64,000 bases of DNA from Triticum aestivum (Eukaryota; Streptophyta; Magnoliopsida; Poales; Poaceae), in the NCBI RefSeq assembly GCF_018294505.1, contig NC_057811.1:401668491-401732490 (forward strand), given 5' to 3'. Positions within the stretch are counted from its first letter, which is position 1. Each line of letters opens with the position of its first letter. Positions 56,283 through 64,000 of this stretch are shown here, in pieces. A program made the position numbers and the translations under genes. The notes under the pieces were generated by a model. The model had not been told where the DNA came from and searched no databases. It saw only the letters and a list, made by a program, of their open reading frames with translations.

Positions 56283-56456
56283 ACAGTCGGGCGTCGGGGC
56301 GACACCACATAAAGGGCTTATAACAGAAAATAAAGGCAGTGCATGCCACAGTCGGACGTCTGAGCGACGTCGCATAAAGGGCTTATATTTAATGTAAGAA
56401 ACAAAAAAACACGCCACAGTCGGACGTCGGCGCGACGTCACATAAAGGGCTTATAT
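56283..56456. repeat. Three spaced copies of a 44-bp unit next to the 57-bp array
   Basis: CACAGTCGGACGTCGGNGCGAC...CATAAAGGGCTTATA occurs around 56281, 56346 and 56412, separated by 18-22 bp spacers. Confidence 0.85.
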
Positions 56457-57054
56457 CACAGCTCAGTAATACAACAGTTTAGGAACATGATTTATTACGA
56501 GCATGAAACAAATATAAAGTTAGTCCATCTGCAGGAATAACAAATAATCTGAATTTACCACTTGAGCTTGTTCACCGAGGACAAGTTTTTCACACGGATA
56601 GATATGGATATAATGTTCTCATTACTTGATCATGGATACGATGATATGGAAAGAATTGACTCTGCAGAGTTTGTACTTAACCACAGCCAACGGATTTCAG
56701 TAGTCACGGGGACTAGTTCCGTCTACGATATTTTGGAAGAAACACGTCTAACCAGTACACACCCAATTCAACCATCCGAAGCCAGGGATCACCCTCGGCG
56801 ACGTTCAAGAAAAACCTTGAGACGGGGAGGCTACAACCTCGCATAGCATGGGATCAAATTTCTATACGCGCGCTTTAAGGGGGTGCCCCCCGTCTCGGTC
56901 CCAACCGGAAACACCCATGCCCCCTGACTGGATGACTGGCTTTAATCCTGGGCCAAGGTACCATCATCCCGGCCTCTCTGTTTGGTGTGTACACGGAAAG
57001 AGGTTACCAACTTACTAAACCGCATCCTGGCAATGAGACATGTGGTAGCACGGA

Positions 57055-57355
57055 AGGGGAAAGAACGGTAACACGGCTCCAACCATGTTAACGTCGAAAA
57101 AGTCAGATGACACAAGGCTGGTATGCTACAACAGTACCACCTTGTTGCCCTTCATGTCACCACATTATTAGGCCACCTCTCATCAGAGGTCATCGCAACT
57201 TTGGAACATGCGGGAAAAGAACGATAACGTGGCTCCAACCACGTTAACGTTGGGGAAAGTCGGATGATGCAAGGCTGGTATGCTACGACAGTACCACCTT
57301 GCTGCCTTTCATGTCACCACATGATTAGGCCACCTCTCATCAGATATCATCCTGG
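57055..57355. repeat. About 155-bp tandem duplication in the solo LTR
   Basis: GAACGGTAACACGGCTCCAA at 57064 corresponds to GAACGATAACGTGGCTCCAA at 57219. The following text through CCACCTCTCATCAGA is repeated with scattered changes. Confidence 0.85.
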
Positions 57356-59824
57356 CTTTGGGACAACCGGGTAGTTGCCTTACAAGCAACGAGGTATTTA
57401 CCGACACTCATATGCCACGCACAAACTTTCACGCAAACATGCAAACACCAATCATATCAAATGTTCAAAACATGCTTGCCTGGTTCGGAGAAGTCGGAGT
57501 CTAGCTCGGCGAAGTTCGTGGCTCCGTCACCTCTTCCGGAACCTACGGCAATCACGAAACGGGTACTAACGTGAAAACCAACACATACACAGAAACTTTT
57601 CCAAATATTTTTCAAATAAATCCCATAAAAAACTAGACAAAATTTGAAGATTGTCAGAAAAAGAATCACTCAAAAATACCTTTTTATTAAAAAGTTATAA
57701 AGGTTTCTGTCCAGGGACTTATCTGTAATGAAACAGAAAAGTTCCAGGGTTTTAACTGAGAAAACAGAAAACGCTTCGGTTGGGAATGCGCAAGCGCAAA
57801 GGAGAAAACGTATTTTGCCCGAAGGCGCCAACAGAAAACGGTTCGCGAATAAAAGAACAGAGGCTGACACGCGGGGTCCACATGTCAGGTTTGAAAAGCT
57901 CGCCGGCGCCCGAAGACTGCGGTGGACGCAGGCGTCGAACCGCGGCGAGTTAGGAGAAACGGAGGGTACCAAGAGCTTCAGCGTCCTCTTCCGCGTCGGT
58001 GGGTGGTGGACTCGTCCAACGGGGAGCACCACGTCGACGGCGACACTTTCTCCGGCGGACGGCGGCTCGGGTGAGGATGGGGAACTCCGGTGGAGGCTGC
58101 AAGCTTCAAATTGAAGTGCGGGTCAGAAAGAGGGATGCATGGTGGAGCTACTGGTAAGAGAATGGAGGCGGAGGAGCACACACGGAGGCGAATCGGGCTG
58201 GATCCCGTGGCGGGTCGCGGCGGCCGGAGTCGAGGAAGGAGACCTCCTCGGGGCTCTTCCAGTGGCTAGGCGTGCTCTAGTGGGAGTGCAGGGCTGGTGG
58301 GTGCTCGAGTTGAAGCTCGGGGCCTCTATTTATAGGCAGATCGACAGGGTGGCCGTGAACGGAGAATCTCCGGCGAGTGATTACGGCGGAGCAGTGGATT
58401 GGCAGGTGGTTTGAGCGGCCAGGCAGTATCAGTGGAGGTTACTGGAGTCGTTTTACAGCTAAACGGAGATGGTCTTGGCGTAATGGCGTCGGTCCACGGT
58501 GAGGTGACCGCACGGGCTCAACGGCGGCAGAGAGCGTGCTCCGCGCCCTGCGGTTCACGACGAGAGCGGCAGCGCATTCGGGGGAGTGGAAGGCCATGCG
58601 GCGGGCTCCGGTGGTTTGGGCGGCGCTGGGTAGCGTCGTCGGCGCCGTGTCTCCCGCTGGCGCCCGCAAAGCCGCCGCCGGCGTCGGTCACGGGGCGGCG
58701 CACCTTTTGCTGCTCATCGCCGACGCCCGCAAGGTGCCAGGCGTTCGTGCGGTGCAGGAACAAGGGGGCGGGGACGAGGATCAAGGCGACGCGGTGGCAC
58801 TGGTGAGATCGACGTCCTCCTCTGAAGAAAACGACAGCAAGCCACTGCAGTGTTCTCTGAACTTTCTGAATGTGACAAAGACAGTGCACTGCAGGTGTTC
58901 GACAGAAGGTTTTGGCTATGAGATAAATTTTTCTGGAGCTGTAACTTGGTGAGATGACCACTCAAAGCACCCAGGGGCTGCCTGATTTTACTTGGAATTT
59001 TTGGAGAAGGTTTTGAATGAATTTCACCAAATTTGTCAAATCTGGTCCAAACTTGCAGCAGGTGTAGTTTGAAAATTTTGAACTGAAGACCAGTGGATCT
59101 TCATGGTTCTAGGTTGAGGGTTCAAAGGACTAGGAGGGGAAAAAGGTTTGGGGGCAAAAATCAAGACAGAAAGTGGAGTTCCTTTGTAAATCTCCAAGTG
59201 CTAGAAAAGAAGGCAGAAATTTATTTGAATAGAATTTGAATGGAAATAATCATATGGGGAGGTTCAACTTGCTAGATTTGATGCCAATCATGATCCAAAG
59301 GTGAGGAAATGGTTAGGAGAGAGGATTTGCACTAATGCCATGGCAAGAAGGGATTGCTGAAAGTGGCAAAGGAGTTTTCCAAAAGCCATTGTGCATTTCC
59401 AAAAAGATTTTTAAAAGTTGTTTTCCCCAAAAGAAAGACATTTGGCCTTGAGTCCAAATGAAAAGCAAGAACCTCCAAGACCAAAGACAGATCTTGGGTG
59501 AATCCAAATAAAACTTTTGCCATAAAAAAATATTTGAGAGGAGGGAGAGTTCTCTTAAAGGAAATTTTTTAATCACTCCCCTCAAGTCAAATAAAAATCT
59601 TTTGAAAAATCCAAATAAAAACTTGGGTGTCACAGTTAGTGCGAAGCTTACCTTAAACCCTACCAACGCTGTTAAAACGACGCGAGCGTCGAGGGAACTG
59701 TGGAGAACGGCGGGGAAGCAACGTCGCGCCATCCGGCCTCCTCTTGCGGCTGGCTCTACACCCTCACGAACGGCACACCGTACTCGATCGATTCGTTATC
59801 CTCTGGGTGCTCGACCTTCGACCT

Positions 59825-60112
59825 TTACGCCCACCACCTTTGCCTGACTTTCGCCTCGGGCAAATCTGTCTGCTCCATCGCCCAGAGGAGATACTCGATG
59901 AACTCGAAGGACTGCGGCGTGACTGCCGCCGAGGAGTACATCGTCGCCCTCATCGCCGTCGCCTCACTCTTTCGCATACATTGCCACATGGCCCTCACCG
60001 TCCTCAAAATCTCCCACTCATTGTCAAACCAAGTAAGGATCTCCTTCAACCTGGCTAACTTTGCCTGGTCGCCGCCGGCGATCTGCCTGATTCACTGCTG
60101 CATCCTCTCCAT
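59825..60112 (-). pseudogene. Small unknown ORF with an early in-frame stop
   Basis: On the minus strand an ATG at 60112 begins MERMQQ. A TGA at 60092-60094 follows (CAG or CGA expected), after which the same frame continues for 88 codons to a stop at 59825-59827. The product is helical and Trp-rich (LARLKEILTWFDNEWEILRT; AVTPQSFEFIEYLLWAMEQT; QRWWA end). An internal ATG 21 codons downstream could still give 74 residues. I do not recognise the family. Its leader contains the 36-bp minisatellite. The region was later hit by the solo LTR and by element B. Confidence 0.45.
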
Positions 60113-60154
60113 AGATGTCCTTCTGAGTGGTCCGGTGCTAGCTTTGGAAGATGG

Positions 60155-60462
60155 GAGGAGAGACGGTGGTCTTGCAATAGAGAAGAGGGAGAGGCGATAC
60201 GGTGGTTTTGGAATGGAGATGATGGAGAGGAGAGGGGGTGGTTTTGAAATGGAGAAGAGGGAGAGGAGAGACGGTGGTTTTGGAATGGAGATGATGGAGA
60301 GGATAGGTTTCCCTGCCTTTCGGTTGCTGACAGGTGGGCCCCATGTGTCAGTGTCTCAATGGCAGTATGGGCTATGTCAGGGGATCCTCGTCCGAGGAGA
60401 GAGGAGGTGGTTTTGCAATGGAGCAGAGGGAGAGGCGAGACGGTGGTTTTGGAATGGAGATG
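60155..60462. repeat. 36-bp minisatellite, interrupted
   Basis: Units GAGGAGAGACGGTGGTTTTG... start at 60155, 60191, 60227 and 60263. Two more copies lie at about 60397-60462 after a unique 97-bp spacer. The Sabrina-like LTR starts inside the last unit. Confidence 0.9.
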
Positions 60463-62025
60463 TGATACGTCTCCAACGTATCTATAATTTTTGATTGTTC
60501 CATGCTATATTATATTCTGTTTTGGATGTTAATGGGCTTTATTATACACCTTTATATTATTTCTGGGACTAACCTATTAACCGGAGGCCCAGCCCAAATT
60601 GTTGTTTTTTTGCCTATTTCAGTGTTTCGCAGAAAAAGAATATCAAACGGAGTCCAAACGGAATGAAACCTTCGGGAACGTGATTTTCGGAACAAACGTG
60701 ATCCAGAGGACTTGGAGTCTACGTCAAGAAATCAACCAGGAGAGCACGAGGCAGGGGGGCGCGCCTACCCCCTCGTGGGGCCCACGTTGCTCCACCGATG
60801 TACTTCTTCCTCCTATATATACCTACGTACCCCCAAACTATCAGATACGGAGCCAAAAACCTAATTCCACTGCCGCAACCTTCTGTACCCGTGAGATCCC
60901 ATCTTGGGGCCTTTTCCGGCGCTCCGCCGAGCGGGCATTGATCACGGAGGGCTTTTACATCAACACCATAGCCTCTCCGATGATGTGTGAGTAGTTTACC
61001 TCAGACCTTTGGGTCCATTGTTATTAGCTAGATGGCTTCTTCTCTCTTTGGATCTCAATACAAAGTTCTCCACGATTCTCGTGGAGATCTATTCGATGTA
61101 ATCTTCTTTTGCGGTGTGTTTGTTGAGACCGATGAATTGTGGGTTTATGATCAAGTTTATCTATGAACAATATTTGAATCTCTTCTTAATTCTTTTATGT
61201 ATGATTGGTTATCTTTGCAAGTCTCTTCGAATTATCAGTTTGGTTTGGCCTACTAGATTGATCTTTATTGCAATGGGAGAAGTGCTTAGCCTTGGGTTCA
61301 ATCTTCTGGTGTCCTTTCCCAGTGACAGCAGGGGCAGCAAGGCACGTATTGTATTGTTGCCATCGAGGATAACAAGATGGGGTTTATATCATATTGCACG
61401 AGTTTATCCCTCTACATCATGTCATCTTTCTTAAAGCGTTACTCTGTTCTTATGAACTTAATACTCTAGATGCATGCTAGATAGCAGTCGATGTGTGGAG
61501 TAATAGTAGTAGATGCAGGCAGGAGTCGGTCTACTTGTCACGGACGTGATGCCTATATACATGATCATACCTAGATATTCTCATAACTATGCTCAATTCT
61601 ATCAATTGCTCAACAGTAATTTGTTCACCCACCGTAATACTTATGCTCTTGAGAGAAGCCACTAGTGAAACCTATGGCCCCCGGGTCTATTTTCCATCAA
61701 ATTAATCTTCCAACACTTAAATATTTCTTTTGCCTTTTATTTTACTTTGCATCTTTATTTCTCTTTATCATAAAAATACCAAAAATATTATCTTATCATA
61801 TCTATCAGATCTCACTCTCGTAAGTGACCATTGAGGGATTGACAACCCCTTTATCGCGTTGGTTGCGAGGTTCTTATTTGTTTGTGTAGGTGCGAGGGAC
61901 TCGTGCGTGATCTCCTAATGGATTGATACCTTGGTTCTAAAAAACTGAGGGAAATACTTACGCTACTTTACTGCATCACCCTTTCCTCTTCAAGGGAAAA
62001 CCAACGCAGTGCTCAAGAGGTAGCA
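60463..62025 (+). repeat. 5' LTR of Sabrina-like element B
   Basis: 1563 bp, TGATACGTCTCCAACGTATC to AAGAGGTAGCA. It is closely similar to the element A LTR; the GC-rich core is about 20 bp shorter (CTACCCCCTCGTGGGGCCC). Confidence 0.85.
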
Positions 62026-62036
62026 AGAAGGATTTC

Positions 62037-62054
62037 TGGCGCCGTTGCCGGGGA
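62037..62054 (+). promoter_or_regulatory. Primer binding site of element B, tRNA-Asp type
   Basis: TGGCGCCGTTGCCGGGGA, 11 bp after the LTR. Confidence 0.85.
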
Positions 62055-62226
62055 GATTCGCGCCAAGTCAAGTCAAGTCAAGACATACCAAGTACCCATC
62101 ACAAACTCTTATCCCTCGCATTACATTATTTGCCATTTGCCTCTCGTTTTCCTCTCCCCACTTCACCCTTGCCATTTTATTCGCCCTCTCTTTTCTGTTT
62201 GCCTCTTTTTCGCTTGCTTTGTTGTT

Positions 62227-63039
62227 ATGGCTAGTCCTTTATCTACTCCTTTATCTCCCGAGGATGAAGTTCTTAATTTTAAACAAAGGGAGGGTGAAAA
62301 TCTAAAAGATGCTTGGTACAGAATTTGCAATGCGCAAAATAGATCTACTAGGAAGCAATCTACTTCCGTTCTTCTTTGCAATTTTTATGTAGGCATCACG
62401 CCTTGGAATAGATACATTCTTGATACCATTACCGGAGGAAATTTCTTGGGTAGCCATACTTTTGATTCTTATAATGCTATGATAGATTTGTTTGGCCCAC
62501 CACCTCTTTTGGTTAATGGAACTATGTTAACTTTGGAGCATGTGATGCAAAGACTTGAAATTATTGAAAATTAAGTTGCTGCCGTAGAGTTAATTGAAAA
62601 TTTGGATAAAAAGATCCACAACCAAATTACCCAATATGGATCTAAGGTAGGAGTCACTTTGAAATTTTTTAAAGAGAAGGAACCCATGGTTAATGAAAGA
62701 ATAAATCGAGATTCCACTAGAATCGATAAACTTGAGGGTATCATTACCAACTTGGGAACCGCTTTTTCTTCCGTAAAGAACACTTCAAATCCTCCTACCA
62801 AAATTGCCAAGCTTATGTATGTTCCTAAAAATAAGGGTGAATCCTCTAATAAGGAAACTGCGGATCTCAAATGAATAAGTGTTCATCCCAATCTTTTTGC
62901 TATCATTAAGGAACCATTTGCTACAAATGATTTTTTTGATTTTGTGCCTAGAAGTTTGATAATTAATAGAAAGAAAGAAACTCCTAAGGGTTATAGGTGT
63001 CTTATTGAAGAATTGCCTACCAAAGATGGCAATACCTAG
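62227..63039 (+). pseudogene. Gag-like ORF of Sabrina-like element B
   Basis: ATG 62227 starts MASPLSTPLSPEDEVLNFKQ. A Gag-like helical region (GENLKDAWYRICNAQNRSTR; NFYVGITPWNRYILDTITGG) leads to TAA 62572-62574. The same frame continues (VTLKFFKEKEPMVNERINRD; DKLEGIITNLGTAFSSVKN) past a second stop at 62872-62874. It ends at TAG 63037-63039. There are 270 codons in all, with two internal stops and no frameshift. No protease, reverse transcriptase or integrase follows. The last eight residues (LPTKDGNT) and everything after are shared with element A, although the rest of the protein is different. The role is inferred from position. Confidence 0.7.
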
Positions 63040-64000
63040 ATCTATCCTTGCTTTTATGCCTAGCTAGGGGCGTTAAACGATAGCGCTTGTTGGGAGGCAA
63101 CCCAATTTTATTTTTCGTTTTTTTATTTTTGCTTCTGTTTAGGAATAATTATTTGATCTAGCCTCTAGTTAGATTTTTTTTTATGTTTTAGTTAGTGTTT
63201 GTGCCAAGTTAAACCTATAGGATCTTCTTGGATGATAGTTATTTGATCTTGCTGTAAATTCCAGAAACTTTCTGTTCACGAAAACAATTGTTAAAAATTA
63301 CCAGAACGTGATATAATATTGATTCCAATTGCAGCAGATCAATAAACAAATTATTTAGGTCGTCCTTTTTTTTCTGAAGTTTTAGAGTTCCAGAAGTTTG
63401 CGTTAGTTACAGATTACTACAGACTGTTCTGTTTTTGTCAGATTCTGTTTTTCGTGTGTTGTTTGCTTATTTTGATGAATCTATGGCTAATAAAATAGTT
63501 TATAAACCATAGAGAAGTTGTAATACAGTAGGTTTAACACCAATATAAATAAATAATGAGTTCATTACAGTACCTTGAAGTGGTGTTTTGTTTTCTTTCG
63601 CTAACGGAGCTCACGAGATTTTCTGCTAAGTTTTGTGTTGTGAAGTTTTCAAGTTTTGGGTAAAAGATTTGATGGATTATGGAATAAGGAGTGGCAACAG
63701 CCTAAGCTTGGGGATTCCCATGGCACCCCAAGATAATCTAAGGACACCAAAAAGCCAAAGCTTGGGGATGCCCCGGAAGGCACCCCCTCTTTCGTCTACT
63801 TCTATTGGAAACTTTACTTGGAGCTATATTTTTATTCACCACATGATATGTGTTTTGCTTGGAGCGTCTTGTATTATTTGAGTATTTATTTGTTAGTTTG
63901 CCACAATCATCCTTGCTGTACACACCTTTTGAGAGAGAGACACTTGATTTGGAATTTGTTAGAATACTCTATGTGCTTCACTTATATCCTTTGAGCTATA
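63040..64000 (+). other. 3' noncoding tail of Sabrina-like element B
   Basis: Aligns with 53574 onward, including the GCGCTTGTTGGGAGGCAACC landmark and two polypurine-like AAGCTTGGGGATTCC/AAGCTTGGGGATGCC units at 63703 and 63758. No gene. Confidence 0.8.

Larger units (their letters stand above)
55472..59634 (+). mobile_element. Solo LTR, 4.2 kb
   Basis: Begins TGTCACGACCGG and ends TTGGGTGTCACA with GTTAG directly on both sides (55467-55471 and 59635-59639). There is no internal region, primer site or polypurine tract, so it is a recombination product. The family was not identified. Its GC-rich stretch (57700-58800) makes several long chance ORFs. Confidence 0.9.
60463..64000 (+). mobile_element. 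Sabrina-like Athila-type element B, runs off the window
   Basis: 5' LTR, tRNA-Asp primer site, a non-standard ORF and the same noncoding tail as element A. The left flank is AGATG (60458-60462). The 3' LTR is beyond position 64000. Confidence 0.85.

Noticed and set aside
57670..58961. Several overlapping 100-150-codon ORFs on both strands
   Set aside because: They lie in the GC-rich stretch of the solo LTR, overlap one another in different frames and show no domain or start context worth trusting.
59700..60494. 264-codon plus-strand ORF
   Set aside because: Its second half is the 36-bp minisatellite translated and it ends inside an LTR. The minus-strand frame has a more gene-like composition.
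1..64000. Search for tRNA, rRNA, riboswitch or bacterial-type operon and defence features
   Set aside because: None found. The PBS motifs are complementary to tRNA 3' ends and are not tRNA genes.

Overview
This is plant nuclear DNA from a large, repeat-rich grass genome. Wheat, Aegilops or a close Triticeae relative fits best. The evidence is a mosaic of nested LTR retrotransposons whose ends and coding modules match abundant Triticeae families by recollection: Sabrina-like and WHAM-like Athila-type Ty3/gypsy LTRs, an Angela/BARE-1-related Ty1/copia element, and a Ty3/gypsy element with an antisense gene. A CACTA transposon, Helitron-type ends and several MITEs are also present. Family names are from memory and not checked. 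No bacterial, organellar or CRISPR features were seen.

Layout. 1-1122 is a host fragment with a gag-like reading frame. 1123-6229 is the 3' LTR and 3' internal part of a minus-strand Sabrina-like element. 6230 to about 13870 is a CACTA element with a degenerate minus-strand gene. 14341-14709 and 27039-27716 are inverted arms that each end in a Helitron-like 3' terminus. Between them sits a complete WHAM-like element (15827-27001, 5-bp target duplication CCCTC), itself carrying a solo LTR at 19246-20932 (duplication GGAAG). 27717-34119 is the least repetitive stretch. It holds a plausible small gene (28425-28952), a frame-shifted coiled-coil gene with its own TATA box (30021-30754) and a DEDDy 3'-5' exonuclease-like pseudogene (32219-32938, minus). 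34120-49694 is a copia element split by a complete minus-strand Ty3/gypsy element (38996-47178, duplication GCTGC). The copia 3' LTR is cut at 49694 by a Sabrina-like element (49695 to about 54989). Next come a small gene-fragment region, a 4.2-kb solo LTR (55472-59634, duplication GTTAG), a broken minus-strand ORF, and a second Sabrina-like element (60463 to the window end).

How the parts relate. Almost every transposon reading frame is broken. Exceptions are the 334-codon extra ORF of the WHAM-like element and the gene-like ORF at 28425. None of the Athila-type elements here carries recognisable reverse transcriptase or integrase in the window, so they look non-autonomous. They share a 5'-terminal LTR hairpin and, where visible, a tRNA-Asp-type primer site, which would suit mobilisation by a shared autonomous partner (inference). 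I found no new defence, biosynthetic or regulatory system. The most informative items are the modular swapping among Sabrina-like elements, the spliced antisense gene, the LTR-like leader of the extra ORF, repeated exons in the CACTA gene and two near-intact broken genes.
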